A DNA stretch of 64,000 bases from an uncultured Oscillospiraceae bacterium (lineage in GTDB: Bacteria; Bacillota; Clostridia; Oscillospirales; Acutalibacteraceae), in the NCBI GenBank assembly GCA_900541975.1, contig UQLR01000014.1, positions 8,413 through 72,412 of the forward strand. Reading direction: 5' to 3'. The position numbers were made by a program, and so were the translations under genes. The notes under the pieces are model-generated. The model saw nothing but the letters and a program-made list of their open reading frames with translations. It was not told the DNA's origin and ran no database searches. Shown in pieces: positions 51,038 to 59,771 of this stretch. Within the stretch, counting starts at the first letter, position 1. Every line of letters starts with the position of its first letter.

Positions 51038-51429
51038 GACTTTGAGCTTTCCTGCTCATAAAAAGTTCTGATTGCCTGAAAAGCGCGCTGCCTCAGATTG
51101 TAGACAGTGCGGGTCGTTACCTCCATTCGCTTTGCAATTTCCACATCCGGTAAAGCTCCCCAAAAGTCAAAGAGTAAGACTTTGCGTTGCTTGTCCGGCA
51201 GGGAGCGGAGTGCTTTATATAAAGTTTCGCTGTGAACCACGCAGGATAGCTCGTCTGCATAAAGCACAAAATAGTCGGACGGATACCTGTCGTCGTGGCT
51301 TAGAGTTTCCAGAAAATAGTCTACCGGCTCGTCGGAGTAATGCTTCTCCGCGTTGGCCTTTGCCCGTTTGAGATTTTTGCTGAAATTCCGGGCCACTGTC
51401 TTGGTGAAGGAACTGGTTAAGAGCCGCAC
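51034..51429 (-). CDS. Sigma-70-like factor of mobile-element type
   Basis: About 131 residues. A short region 2-like part (SSFTKTVARNFSKNLKRAK) is followed by a region 4 helix-turn-helix (LPDKQRKVLLFDFWGALPDVEIAKRM and TTRTVYNLRQRAFQAIRTFYEQE). Such short sigma-like regulators are common on Tn916-type and other conjugative elements. GTG at 51429 (or TTG at 51435) follows AAGGAGG; the frame is open to 51495 but runs through a terminator stem. The next gene is a broken HTH protein that overlaps its stop. Confidence 0.75.
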   Translation of the reverse strand: MRLLTSSFTKTVARNFSKNLKRAKANAEKHYSDEPVDYFLETLSHDDRYPSDYFVLYADELSCVVHSETLYKALRSLPDKQRKVLLFDFWGALPDVEIAKRMEVTTRTVYNLRQRAFQAIRTFYEQESSKS

Positions 51430-51451
51430 ATACAATTTTCCTCCTTCGACA

Positions 51452-51490
51452 AAAATGGGCCAATCCGCACAAGGCAGACTGGCCCATTTT
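51452..51490 (-). terminator. Terminator between the ABC operon and the sigma gene
   Basis: AAAATGGGCCA (51452-51462) pairs with TGGCCCATTTT (51480-51490), 17-nt loop, and on the minus strand TTTTTGTC follows immediately before the sigma RBS. It could be an attenuator for the sigma gene. Confidence 0.75.
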
Positions 51491-51521
51491 GGCAAGTGCT
51501 TGTCTTGCCCTGAAAAATAAG

Positions 51522-52169
51522 TTATAAAGATTTCCCGCCTTGCTCTATCTGTAATTCACCCTTTTTCAGCCGGAACACCACATCCGCCTGTTTTGCCAGC
51601 TCACCTGAGTGGGTAACAACTACCACGCATTTCTTCATCTGATGTGCGCTTTCTTTCAGGATTTCCGTAATATCTCCAGCCGTGTCCTCGTCCAGATTGC
51701 CGGTTGGCTCGTCCGCCAAAATCACTGGAGCTTCGCTTGCGAGCGCCCTTGCAATGGCTACCCGCTGCTGCTGGCCGCCGGAGAGTTTCAGCACGTTCCG
51801 TTTGGATTCCTCCCTCGTCAGCCCCAGCCGTTCCAGAAACGGGAGCGCCGGTTTCTTTGAAGTCAGCCGGACATTCTCCTGCGGGGTCATATAATCAATC
51901 AGGTTGTAGCTCTGAAAGATAAAGGAAACATTCTTTTTCCGATGGCCTGCCAATCCGGCCTGTGCAATATCTTTCCCCTCAAACAGGATACTGCCGCTTG
52001 TGGGGCTGTCCAGACCGCCCAGCAGGGAAAGGAGTGTTGTCTTGCCGCACCCGGATGGGCCAAGAATGGCATACATCTTTCCCGCCTCCATCTGCGCATT
52101 GATCCCTCTCAGCACCTTCCGCTTTTTGTCATAAGCGTATGTTAGGTTTTGCAGTTCCAAAATTCCCAT
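51522..52169 (-). CDS. ABC transporter ATPase, MacB/LolD-like
   Basis: The 215 residues have Walker [11 protein letters not shown]-loop [13 protein letters not shown], signature [15 protein letters not shown] and Walker [13 protein letters not shown]. This is the ATPase for the FtsX-type permease two genes upstream. The operon order is permease, small lipoprotein, ATPase, under a promoter with the response-regulator box at 53807-53827. Likely role: antimicrobial peptide resistance or envelope stress. AGGAGG precedes the ATG. Confidence 0.92.
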   Translation of the reverse strand: MGILELQNLTYAYDKKRKVLRGINAQMEAGKMYAILGPSGCGKTTLLSLLGGLDSPTSGSILFEGKDIAQAGLAGHRKKNVSFIFQSYNLIDYMTPQENVRLTSKKPALPFLERLGLTREESKRNVLKLSGGQQQRVAIARALASEAPVILADEPTGNLDEDTAGDITEILKESAHQMKKCVVVVTHSGELAKQADVVFRLKKGELQIEQGGKSL

Positions 52170-52180
52170 AGAGGCACCTC

Positions 52181-52369
52181 CTATTCACCTTCGGGCACAA
52201 ATTCATAGTCAAAATCATAGTCCTTTACTTTATCCGGCACCTCGTAATCTATGATGGGCGTGCCGGATTGCTCCTGCGTTTCGTCTGATTTATTCTCCTC
52301 CGGGGTACACCCTGTGAACAGCAATCCCACAAGAAGGAGGACAGAAAACATTTTCCATACTTTTTTCAT
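52181..52369 (-). CDS. Small lipoprotein between permease and ATPase genes
   Basis: The 62 residues have a lipoprotein signal peptide (MKKVWKMFSVLLLVGLLFTG then Cys in the lipobox LFTGC), so about 41 residues would be exposed outside the membrane. The mature part is strongly acidic (EENKSDETQEQ, DYDFDYEFVPEGE) with no known domain. Its place inside an ABC operon suggests an accessory subunit, perhaps a lure for cationic peptides or a periplasmic-adaptor relic. Unknown family. Confidence 0.8.
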   Translation of the reverse strand: MKKVWKMFSVLLLVGLLFTGCTPEENKSDETQEQSGTPIIDYEVPDKVKDYDFDYEFVPEGE

Positions 52370-52385
52370 ATCGTTACCGCCTTTC

Positions 52386-53750
52386 TCAGCTCATTTTTGA
52401 TAAAATCTCTCGCGGTTTCAGCCGCATGACGGAAATCGAGGAAAATCCAGCGGATACCGTTACAATTCCGATCCCAAGCAGGAATAGGAGCCCCATTTCC
52501 TCAAACTGTACGCGAACCTGTAATTTAGGGGGTTCTATTTTCTGATCTTCTGCGTCTGTTCCGGCTTCGCCACGGCTTCCGGCAGATAAGCCGTTCTCCT
52601 GCTGCACCTCTGTTACCGCCTGCCCGGATTGCAGGACGTTTCCCATCTGGCCTGCAATGGCGCTGGCAGAGAAATAAGAAAGGGAAAACGCCAGCACTGC
52701 TATGAGTAAAACCTCGGCAATATACTGTCCTAAAATCGACAGCTTGCTGATCCCAACAGAAAGCAGCACGCCGGTTTCGTGGATTCGGGTTCTGGCCCAC
52801 ATGGTAAGAATGAGCGAAAGGATGGCAATGCTTACAATCAGCGCGACAATCAAAATAGTGGCTACCAGCTCCGATAATTGTTCTAAGGAGGACGCGGCGT
52901 TCTCATAGTCCTCGTTGTCAAGCAGAAAAGAGAATCCCTTCCAGTCCACACCGGAGATACCCTTTACTTTAGAAATAATTTCCTCCATGTTCTGCGGATC
53001 GTCTACTGATACGGTCAGCTCATTAAATCCCTGGATTGCAGGGCCGTTTTCATAAGCCACTAAAGTGGCGAGATCAGTAATAATGAGATTTTGTATTTTA
53101 TCGTAGGTTGTTACCTGATCGTTGATACCTTCGATTTCTTTTGGAGAAAACAGGCCCACAATCTCAATCTCCACGCCTTTGTCCGTTTGGATTTTGTCAC
53201 CAATTTTCAGGCCGTTTTTCTCAGCCAAATCCTTGCTGATTAGCCCCTTGTTTTTGTCGTCCGGCAGGATATGCCGCCCCTGCGTCAGCGTAAGCTGCCC
53301 GGAAGTAAACCGGGTAAGCTCCTCGCTTTTCCATGTGCTTAAAATCTTTGAGGATGCGCGAAATTCTTCCTCAATGGGGATATTGCCGGTAAATAGTTCC
53401 AGAGAGGGGAACGCCGCCAGACTCTCCACGGTGGCGCTACACTCCTTGATCCCCTCAATTCCCCGGATTTGTTCTACCAGCTCCGGGCTGATCTGCTGGG
53501 TGGAATATATCAGGGTTCCGCCCTCCACGCTTTCCACCTTCAAATAGGGATTGTTTTCCGTGTAGTCAAAGCCAATGAGAAAACTCCCGCCAAGGCTTTG
53601 CCGCAGCTCCTGCTGGGCGGCTTTCGAAGCGTTCCCCAGCGCCAGAGCGGTCAGTACAAAGGTTGCCATCACCAGCAAGATGACAAAAAGAAGGATACTC
53701 TTGCCCCTCTTGCGGACGATGTACAGCCACGCTCGATTCATAAAGTTCAT
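52386..53750 (-). CDS. ABC transporter permease, FtsX/MacB type
   Basis: The 454 residues have one N-terminal TM helix (about 18-40), a large extracellular MacB periplasmic core-like domain (about 45-280) with motifs such as QGRHILPDDKNKGLISKDLA, and three C-terminal TM helices in a FtsX domain (about 295-445, ILTMWARTRIHETGVLLSVG and AGFSSISVMRLKPREILSKM). The region around residues 360-400 is a Gln/Gly/Glu-rich loop. GGAGG precedes the ATG. It works with the ATPase at 51522-52169. Confidence 0.9.
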   Translation of the reverse strand: MNFMNRAWLYIVRKRGKSILLFVILLVMATFVLTALALGNASKAAQQELRQSLGGSFLIGFDYTENNPYLKVESVEGGTLIYSTQQISPELVEQIRGIEGIKECSATVESLAAFPSLELFTGNIPIEEEFRASSKILSTWKSEELTRFTSGQLTLTQGRHILPDDKNKGLISKDLAEKNGLKIGDKIQTDKGVEIEIVGLFSPKEIEGINDQVTTYDKIQNLIITDLATLVAYENGPAIQGFNELTVSVDDPQNMEEIISKVKGISGVDWKGFSFLLDNEDYENAASSLEQLSELVATILIVALIVSIAILSLILTMWARTRIHETGVLLSVGISKLSILGQYIAEVLLIAVLAFSLSYFSASAIAGQMGNVLQSGQAVTEVQQENGLSAGSRGEAGTDAEDQKIEPPKLQVRVQFEEMGLLFLLGIGIVTVSAGFSSISVMRLKPREILSKMS

Positions 53751-53794
53751 AGAATGACCTCCGTTTCATATAGGATAAGTGTTGCAACGCTGAC

Positions 53795-53827
53795 AGCATA
53801 GCACCCCAATATGGAACCAGTATGAAA
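53795..53827 (-). promoter_or_regulatory. Promoter and response-regulator box of the MacB-like operon
   Basis: On the minus strand a direct-repeat box TTTCATAC-TGG-TTCCATATTG (53807-53827) stands 6 bp before the -10 box TATGCT (53795-53800). The same box with one change and the same spacing lies before the regulator gene (55645-55677). It covers the -35 position, as in OmpR-type activated promoters. Confidence 0.82.
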
Positions 53828-53847
53828 CGGATAAAAAAGCAATCGCT

Positions 53848-54963
53848 TTATGGGAGATAAAGGATAAAGCACATTCCCGGTGGGTTTTTAGTTGCCTCAA
53901 ATTGATAGGGCAGCCCAAGGGCCTTTGAAAGCGTATCTACAATATATAATCCCAGCCCATTCCCGCCATCTTTACGGTCACGGGCAAAGTCCGGACGGTA
54001 GAACGGCTCAAATACATGTGCCAGCTTATCCGGCGGGATGGGCGTACACTCGTTTTCTATTTTTATCTGCCGGGCGGTCAATAGAACGGTGATCTTGCAT
54101 CCCGGCTTTGTGTAGGAAACCGCGTTGGAGAGCAGATTGGACAGGATTTTTTCAAGGCCTTTCTTTGACGTGTGGACAGGGCACTTTCCCTGTATGCTGA
54201 AAGAAAAGTCGAGTCCCTTTGCCTTCGCAATCAACTGATAAGGCTCGCAGATCGCCGGAAGGCGCTCCGACAGGTCAAAGGTTTCCGCGTCCTGTTTCTC
54301 CTGTGTAAAATCCAGCCGGGAGGTATCTAAAATTTCTTTGATCATAAAGGATAGCTGCCCGGTAATCTCCTTACATTCCAACAGACAGCGATCCCGGTCT
54401 TTGTATTTTCCAATGCCTAAGATCATGTTTTCCAAAATCGCGTTCAGGGCCGTCACCGGCGTTTTCAGCTCATGGGAGGCGGCCCGCAGGAAATCAATTT
54501 TTGACCGTTCCGCCTCACGGACGTTTTGCTTTTCTTCTTCCAGATTTTCAATGGTGGAAAGCAGGCTGGCATACAGCTTATTTACGCGGGCGGCCAGCTC
54601 GCCAATCTCGTCCTTCGTATGCACCACGCAGATTGCAGCCTTATCCAGCTTTTCCATCTTTTCCGTTGTTTCCGCAATCTGCTTGATCGGCCTCGTCATG
54701 GCTCTGGAAAACAACAGGGAACACCCGGCGGATATGATGGCGCAGCAAAGCAGGGATACCGGCAGTGCTTTTCCGATAGCGGATTTTATCAAGATTCCGG
54801 TATTCACAGCACTCTCGATAATGGCCCCTTCCACAAAACGGTTGGTGCTTACGGTCATTTGCGGCGCAAGCACATAGAGAAAAACATGAGCCATCACGGT
54901 GACAAACAGCATTACCAGAAAGGTGTATAAAAAGATTTTAGTAAATAGCTTTAAGTTTTTCAT
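53848..54963 (-). CDS. Sensor histidine kinase (HAMP type)
   Basis: The 371 residues have two TM helices (about 10-32 and 60-85) around a very short outer loop (about 25 residues), a HAMP domain (90-140, RAMTRPIKQIAETTEKME), the H box FLRAASHELKTPVTALNAI, an N box (ILSNLLSNAVSYT), and a G2 box KDGGNGLGLYIVDTL. The ATG overlaps the regulator stop. It pairs with the response regulator to control the MacB-like operon and itself. Confidence 0.92.
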   Translation of the reverse strand: MKNLKLFTKIFLYTFLVMLFVTVMAHVFLYVLAPQMTVSTNRFVEGAIIESAVNTGILIKSAIGKALPVSLLCCAIISAGCSLLFSRAMTRPIKQIAETTEKMEKLDKAAICVVHTKDEIGELAARVNKLYASLLSTIENLEEEKQNVREAERSKIDFLRAASHELKTPVTALNAILENMILGIGKYKDRDRCLLECKEITGQLSFMIKEILDTSRLDFTQEKQDAETFDLSERLPAICEPYQLIAKAKGLDFSFSIQGKCPVHTSKKGLEKILSNLLSNAVSYTKPGCKITVLLTARQIKIENECTPIPPDKLAHVFEPFYRPDFARDRKDGGNGLGLYIVDTLSKALGLPYQFEATKNPPGMCFILYLP

Positions 54964-55625
54964 AGGTGTTCCTCATATTTGTAGCCAACGCCTTTTACCG
55001 TTACAATCCGGTCAAGACTCAGCTTTTTCCGTAAATTTTTGATGTAGGTATCAATAGTGCGGTCAATGATGGGGTAATCATATCCCCACAACTCGTCCAA
55101 GATCTGCGACCGTGTAAGCACCAGACCTTTATGCTCTATCAGCAATTTCAGCAGGTCGATCTCCTTTGGTGTCAGGTCAATAGGGCCGCCCGGCCCGGAA
55201 GCAGTATAGCCGCCAAAATCCACTGTAATATCGCCCATCTGGATTTGTTTCAGTTCCGGACTTTTCCCACACCGCCGCAGCAGGGCTGTCACCCGTTTTC
55301 CCAGCAAAAGCATGGAAAAGGGCTTTGTGATATAATCATCCGCCTGTTCATCAAAGCTGGCCGCCTGAGTAGGCTCATCGTCAAGGGCGGTAAGCATTAA
55401 GATAGGAATGTTGCTTATTTGGCGCAATTCTTTTAATACCTCCAAACCGGTTCGCTTCGGCAGCATAATATCCAGAACCACTAAATCAACCGATTTCTCC
55501 CTTGCAATCTGCAAACCCTGTTCCCCATCAAGGGCCGACAAGGTAATATGCCCTGCGGATCTCATATATTCACAGATTGCCTCGTTGGTGGCAGTATCAT
55601 CTTCCACAATCAATAAAACAGCCAT
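54960..55625 (-). CDS. OmpR-family response regulator
   Basis: The 221 residues form a receiver domain (ILLIVEDDTATNEAI-type start, phosphorylated Asp in LVVLDIMLPKRTG, KPFS) and a winged helix (IDLTPKEIDLLKLLIEHKGLVLTRSQILDELW, YIKNLRKKLSLDRIVTVKGVGYKYE). The regulator would bind the direct-repeat boxes upstream of its own operon and of the permease operon. AGGAGGTG precedes the ATG. Confidence 0.94.
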   Translation of the reverse strand: MAVLLIVEDDTATNEAICEYMRSAGHITLSALDGEQGLQIAREKSVDLVVLDIMLPKRTGLEVLKELRQISNIPILMLTALDDEPTQAASFDEQADDYITKPFSMLLLGKRVTALLRRCGKSPELKQIQMGDITVDFGGYTASGPGGPIDLTPKEIDLLKLLIEHKGLVLTRSQILDELWGYDYPIIDRTIDTYIKNLRKKLSLDRIVTVKGVGYKYEEHL

Positions 55626-55644
55626 TTTTACACCTCCTCACATT

Positions 55645-55677
55645 ATTATACCAAAGCAATATGGAAACAGTATGAAA
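55645..55677 (-). promoter_or_regulatory. Promoter and autoregulatory box of the two-component system
   Basis: Minus strand: box TTTCATAC-TGT-TTCCATATTG (55657-55677), then 6 bp, then TATAAT (55645-55650). Twenty of 21 bases are shared with the box at 53807-53827, and the spacing to the -10 is identical. Confidence 0.85.
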
Positions 55678-55707
55678 TGCTTTGCTTTGAGTTTAATAAG
55701 CGGATAT

Positions 55708-56892
55708 TTACTCTCTTGTAAGCGAATCTCCTTTTTGAGAAAGCGCCTCCAAAATCATTCTTGCAATTTCAGTGTTTCCGCCCGCTTCCTGTGATTTTTC
55801 CGCAAATGAAAGGATACTCTCCTTATAACTCATATCCCGCAAAATTTTCAGTGCATTATCCTGGAGTATAGCAGGAGTTAGTTCTTTTCTTTTAAGATAT
55901 TTCCCCAAATGTAAATCTTCAATCTGCTGCGCCACCCGCGGCTGGTCGTTGCCGACAGGGATAACCAGCATTGGCGTTGCGTAATACAGTGCCTCATTCA
56001 CACTATTCATCCCGCCGTGAGTAATAAAAAGAGAGGCCCTTTTCAGTATTTTTAACTGCGGCACAAAAGGATAGACAAAGATGTTATCCGGTATTTCTCC
56101 AAGTTGTTCTTTCTTGACCGTTTTTCCGATAGAAATAATCACGGAAACAGGCTCATCGCGGAACGCTTCAATACATTTCCGAAAGAACGCTGCGGAAGTA
56201 TTCAGCAGAGTTCCGAGGGAAATATAAATGAGGGGCTTTGTTATTTTGGAAAAATCGAAATCCGGCTCCGCGCGATCTCCAATCGCCGGACCTACATACT
56301 TATAGCGGGCAGATGGAAATTCGTCAGGATAAATCTGAAAATCCCTAATCGTATAGGTGAAATTCAAATCCGGCCCATTGTGTACCATTTCCTTTACAAT
56401 ATCCCCATAACGTAAGCCGAATTTCCTTTTTATCATCTTAGAAAATAGTCGGCATAGCCTTGGATAGCGAAATATGGCAGTCATATACCAGCCACCGGTT
56501 CTCCCAAAATCCTTCAGCACTTTTTCGTTCAGCGTAAAGGTTGAGAACAGGCGAAACGCCGGGATACCCAACTGATCCGCCAAAGCCTTTCCCGGAAGAA
56601 AGAGCATTTCATAAATCAGGCAGTCAAAATCTGCTCCTACACGCTGGACAGTCTGATAAGCGGCAGACCAGCTTTTGATTTCCTTTTGAGAAGGAGAGAG
56701 GGTTTCCGGGTAATTGTCGTAGGGAATGAATGTAGCACCGGTTCTTTCGATTTTTTCTTTGAAATCCGGCGCATTGATATAGGACACATGATGCCCGAAA
56801 TCCACCAATACCTTTGCCAAGCCCAATGTGGGGTTTGTGTGGCCGGAGAATGGAAGGTTTACCATTAGGATGTTCCTTTTTAAATCACTCAT
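55708..56892 (-). CDS. Macrolide-type glycosyltransferase (MGT/UGT, GT1)
   Basis: The 394 residues have a GT-B fold: N-terminal acceptor domain (ILMVNLPFSGHTNPTLGLAK with the catalytic His in the GHTNP loop) and C-terminal nucleotide-sugar domain with FVPQLKILKRASLFITHGGM and the GNDQP motif, typical of UDP-glucose-dependent MGT enzymes (YjiC, OleD). It would inactivate a hydrophobic antibiotic by glycosylation. The start overlaps the end of the TetR gene by 8 bp, so it is controlled by that repressor. Confidence 0.9.
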   Translation of the reverse strand: MSDLKRNILMVNLPFSGHTNPTLGLAKVLVDFGHHVSYINAPDFKEKIERTGATFIPYDNYPETLSPSQKEIKSWSAAYQTVQRVGADFDCLIYEMLFLPGKALADQLGIPAFRLFSTFTLNEKVLKDFGRTGGWYMTAIFRYPRLCRLFSKMIKRKFGLRYGDIVKEMVHNGPDLNFTYTIRDFQIYPDEFPSARYKYVGPAIGDRAEPDFDFSKITKPLIYISLGTLLNTSAAFFRKCIEAFRDEPVSVIISIGKTVKKEQLGEIPDNIFVYPFVPQLKILKRASLFITHGGMNSVNEALYYATPMLVIPVGNDQPRVAQQIEDLHLGKYLKRKELTPAILQDNALKILRDMSYKESILSFAEKSQEAGGNTEIARMILEALSQKGDSLTRE

Positions 56893-57523
56893 AATAACGC
56901 CGTAGCCCCTCCTTTACCCGCACGGTCAATTCCTCATTGAAAATTGGCGTATCAAATTTGGCAGCCAGCAGAGCGATAAAATCAACCTTTTTACACATTT
57001 CTTGATAGTCGCTTTCAGCAATCGCCGGATCGAGCCAAATATCAACCAGAAGTACCAGCACACCAGCCAGCTCCTTCGGATACTTGCAGTCAAATTCCTT
57101 GTTCGCAATTCCTTGCCGCAAGATTTCTTCCAAATAGCCGGAGAGAACATTCAGAGAATTTCTCAAAGTATCCAACAATGCAAAGGGAACCTTTTCCGCC
57201 CACTTTTCTTTTGTAAGTGTTGAGAGCGTATCATTAGAAAAAAGATAAGCAATCATCCGGCTGATTTTTTGCTGTGCCGTCATCCCTGCTTGTGTCACCA
57301 ACTCTTTAAGCCGTTTGGTAAAAAATTCTTTTTCATAATTGGATAGATAAGCGACAATCTCCTGCTTGCTCTTAAAATGATGATAAATCGCCCCTTTTGA
57401 CATCCCACTGACCTGTACAATGTCTTGCATAGTAGTATTTTCATACCCTTTTTCTAAAAACAGTTTCATAGCTGCATCAATGATTTTCCCTTTAGAAAGC
57501 AAGGATTTTTCTTCCTGTTTCAT
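56885..57523 (-). CDS. TetR family repressor
   Basis: The 212 residues have an N-terminal helix-turn-helix (KIIDAAMKLFLEKGYENTTM, SGMSKGAIYHHFKSKQEIV) and a helical ligand-binding domain. AAGGAGGG precedes the ATG. A palindrome lies between its promoter and start codon, so it represses itself and the co-transcribed glycosyltransferase until a drug binds. The ligand is unknown. Confidence 0.93.
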   Translation of the reverse strand: MKQEEKSLLSKGKIIDAAMKLFLEKGYENTTMQDIVQVSGMSKGAIYHHFKSKQEIVAYLSNYEKEFFTKRLKELVTQAGMTAQQKISRMIAYLFSNDTLSTLTKEKWAEKVPFALLDTLRNSLNVLSGYLEEILRQGIANKEFDCKYPKELAGVLVLLVDIWLDPAIAESDYQEMCKKVDFIALLAAKFDTPIFNEELTVRVKEGLRRYYE

Positions 57524-57540
57524 ATTTCCCTCCTTAAAAC

Positions 57541-57592
57541 AAACCGCCAGTCGGTTTTCTTTAAGAATAGCAGTTCCTCACTCATTTGTCAA
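57541..57592 (-). promoter_or_regulatory. TetR promoter and operator
   Basis: Minus strand TTGACA (57587-57592), a 17-bp spacer and TATTCT (57564-57569). The perfect 6-5-6 palindrome AAACCG-5-CGGTTT (57541-57557) lies just downstream of the -10 box, around the start of transcription. ACCG...CGGT is a common TetR-family half-site. Confidence 0.88.
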
Positions 57593-57897
57593 TCTTAAAA
57601 ATAGTATTGACAGCAGCAGAATAACACGTTCCAAAGACAGGGCACAAAATAATTTTAAGGATTCCAAAAAACCTTAAACACTTGAATAAAAAATATGAGG
57701 ATCTTGTTTCATGGCGGCGCCCTCCTAAAGCCGCCGATCTCGCCAGCGTCAGGGCATCGTCAGTTTGAGGGCAAAAAGAGCGGCGGCCTTGATTTTGTCA
57801 AAGCCGCCGCAATTTCATAAGGGCGTGAGTATTGGCTGCTGAACGACGGCTTTTTTTCTTTTGCCGTCGTCCGGCAGATTTTGTTATCAACCTATTT
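57593..57897. other. Non-coding junction between two cargo modules
   Basis: No RBS-supported gene. Contains the terminator of the following minus operon (57771-57810) and a further ACGACGGC/GCCGTCGT stem (57843-57870). The GC-rich patch 57710-57760 differs from its surroundings and may be a remnant of an insertion site. Confidence 0.5.
57771..57810 (-). terminator. Terminator of the three-permease ABC operon
   Basis: GCGGCGG (57780-57786) and CCGCCGC (57804-57810) with an inner CCTTGA/TCAAAG extension; TCTTTTTGC follows on the minus strand. Confidence 0.75.
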
Positions 57898-58047
57898 TTA
57901 GTACCAGCCGAGTTTATCAGCCCATTCCGTCAATCGTTCCACCATGCCTTTTGAATCGTCAGAAGCAGGATGGGTTTCTCTGTGGTGCTGCATTGAAATA
58001 ACCAGCAGGACAACGATTAAAAGTATAATGAATGTTCGTTTTTTCAT
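57898..58047 (-). CDS. Small single-TM peptide, 49 residues
   Basis: MKKRTFIILLIVVLLVIS is a basic start followed by one hydrophobic helix. Then comes a short polar part with HH and a C-terminal amphipathic helix (MVERLTEWADKLGWY). AGAGG lies 6 bp before the ATG at 58047. It is the last gene of the operon, behind the PspC-like protein and the ABC permeases. It could be a small regulatory membrane protein. Not similar to anything I can name. Confidence 0.65.
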   Translation of the reverse strand: MKKRTFIILLIVVLLVISMQHHRETHPASDDSKGMVERLTEWADKLGWY

Positions 58048-58081
58048 TCTATACCTCTTTTGTTAGACAGCCAAAGTCCAT

Positions 58082-58273
58082 TTAACGCTTTGGCTCTTTG
58101 GGAATGAAAAGTGCCAATATGATGTAAATTATCAGACCGCTTCCATATACCATAATCATCAATGCACAGATAATACGCACAACCTTGGGAGAGAGGCCAA
58201 AAAATTCTGCAAGACCGCCACAAACACCCGCAATCCAACGGTTATCTCTTGACCTATAAAGTTTATTTGCCAT
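58082..58273 (-). CDS. PspC domain protein
   Basis: The 63 residues are one PspC domain: KLYRSRDNRWIAGVCGGLAE, FFGLSPKVVRIICAL and a TM segment (SGLIIYIILALF). PspC-type proteins take part in envelope stress sensing in many bacteria and are often placed next to antimicrobial-peptide ABC systems in Firmicutes. GAGGAAAG lies before the ATG. It overlaps the end of the upstream permease gene by about 10 bp. Confidence 0.9.
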   Translation of the reverse strand: MANKLYRSRDNRWIAGVCGGLAEFFGLSPKVVRIICALMIMVYGSGLIIYIILALFIPKEPKR

Positions 58274-59015
58274 GAAATCTTTCCTCCTTTCTGCTGCGCC
58301 GGTGGCATACTAAAATGAACACAGCAAGACAACCGCATAGCAACAAAACGAAGATACTTCCAATCAGATTAGCAGTTGTTGTTTCATAATAACCAGCTAC
58401 ACCCAATAATGCGGTAATAGGATAAAATGTTTTCGTCAGGCTGGACATGCTCATAAATAGCCCGGCAAAAGCGTAAATTTCCGCCAGCAGCAAAGCCAGC
58501 CAATAGCTCTTTTTTGTATAGGATACTAAGGCAATAATCGGTGATACCGCCAAAAAAACGCCAATGCCCTCTAACAGATAACTCTTAAAAAAGGACAATA
58601 CCATACCAATAGACAATTCAGAACCATGTAAAATCAGCTCTATGGCAAGAGTAATGGCAAAAAGCAGCAGGTAAATCAAAACACTAAGAATAAATGTTAC
58701 AATCATTTTTGCTGCGGTTAATACTGTTTCATTGACAGGAATTAACAACAGCGATTTTAATGTGTCGTCTTGTTCTTCCCGGCAGATCATATAACTTCCC
58801 AGCATTGCTATGATGGCGGGAAGAACGAACATGGTCGCCCACGGCTGTACTATTGTCATGTACCAGCCTGCATCACTCAAATAAAAACCATCAACTGTTG
58901 TTTCCCGTCCTGCCACTAACACAATGAAAGCAATCAAGACCGTTGCAAAAATGGTAATCAAGATAATACTGGAACGGCGAAGTTTTTTCCACTCCGCCCA
59001 AAGCATTTTTCGCAT
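58263..59015 (-). CDS. ABC-2 type permease, lantibiotic-immunity type (third permease)
   Basis: The 250 residues have six predicted TM helices and the family start MRKMLWAEWKKLRRSS; the block EEQDDTLKSLLLIPV after TM2 is shared with the two other permeases of this operon. This is the layout of NisG/SpaG/MutG-type subunits. It would work with the ATPase at 59755-60678 to expel peptide antibiotics from the membrane. GAGGTGATCC precedes the ATG. Confidence 0.88.
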   Translation of the reverse strand: MRKMLWAEWKKLRRSSIILITIFATVLIAFIVLVAGRETTVDGFYLSDAGWYMTIVQPWATMFVLPAIIAMLGSYMICREEQDDTLKSLLLIPVNETVLTAAKMIVTFILSVLIYLLLFAITLAIELILHGSELSIGMVLSFFKSYLLEGIGVFLAVSPIIALVSYTKKSYWLALLLAEIYAFAGLFMSMSSLTKTFYPITALLGVAGYYETTTANLIGSIFVLLLCGCLAVFILVCHRRSRKEERFHGK

Positions 59016-59024
59016 CGGATCACC

Positions 59025-59771
59025 TCACTTTCTTTTGCGTAGCGAAAAAATGGCAAACAACACGGACAGCACATCCCAAATAAAGATACACAACAGTGCC
59101 AGAGGAACATGGATGTTGTCAGCAAAGGCAAGTCCCTGAATATTTCCGCCTCTCGCAATGATAACGGAAGTGCTGGATACAGGATGTAGGTACATACTAA
59201 TGGACGTTATAAAAAAGCCGAGAAAGACATAAAGCAGCGTCATACAAACAGGGAAAATGTAACCCTTTTGTGCAGCGGCAACAGCTAAGATTGGCATAAT
59301 GGCAAAAGCGGTCAACACAGCAATCTCCAAACACCTTTCCACCAAAAAGCAAACACTCTGCCACTCAAACGTAACAAATCCAGGCAAAGCACTGAACAAA
59401 ACCGATGCCGCCGCTGAAATGAGCATAAAAATAGTGGAATAGATCAGCGCAACAATAAATTTGCTGAAAAAATAGCCCATTTTACTGATCGGGATAATCC
59501 AAAGCTGTTTCAGCATATCGTAGCGGTTTTCATCGTGCATCAGCACCGTACAAAATACTCCCAGTACAAAGGGTAGAATGATAAAGGGAGTATATCCAAA
59601 AGTGGACAGCTTATAAAATGCCACCGGGTCAACACCGCTTGCCTTAAAGTAATTGAAGTAGACAAAAGAGAAAAACGGCATAATAAACGCAGCCAATAGC
59701 ATGAACCAAACCATTTTCTTGCGCCGCAGCTTCAAAAATTCTGTTTGAACCAGATTAAGCAATTCCCTCAC
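59025..59771 (-). CDS. ABC-2 type permease, lantibiotic-immunity type (second permease)
   Basis: The 248 residues have six TM helices. The block DENRYDMLKQLWIIPISKM after TM2 is the family signature. A GTG at 59771, with AAAGGA 8-9 bp upstream, overlaps the end of the ATPase gene; the frame is open to 59810 but that part lies within the ATPase coding region. It resembles the permease at 61134-61901 more than the one at 58263-59015. Confidence 0.86.
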   Translation of the reverse strand: MRELLNLVQTEFLKLRRKKMVWFMLLAAFIMPFFSFVYFNYFKASGVDPVAFYKLSTFGYTPFIILPFVLGVFCTVLMHDENRYDMLKQLWIIPISKMGYFFSKFIVALIYSTIFMLISAAASVLFSALPGFVTFEWQSVCFLVERCLEIAVLTAFAIMPILAVAAAQKGYIFPVCMTLLYVFLGFFITSISMYLHPVSSTSVIIARGGNIQGLAFADNIHVPLALLCIFIWDVLSVLFAIFSLRKRK

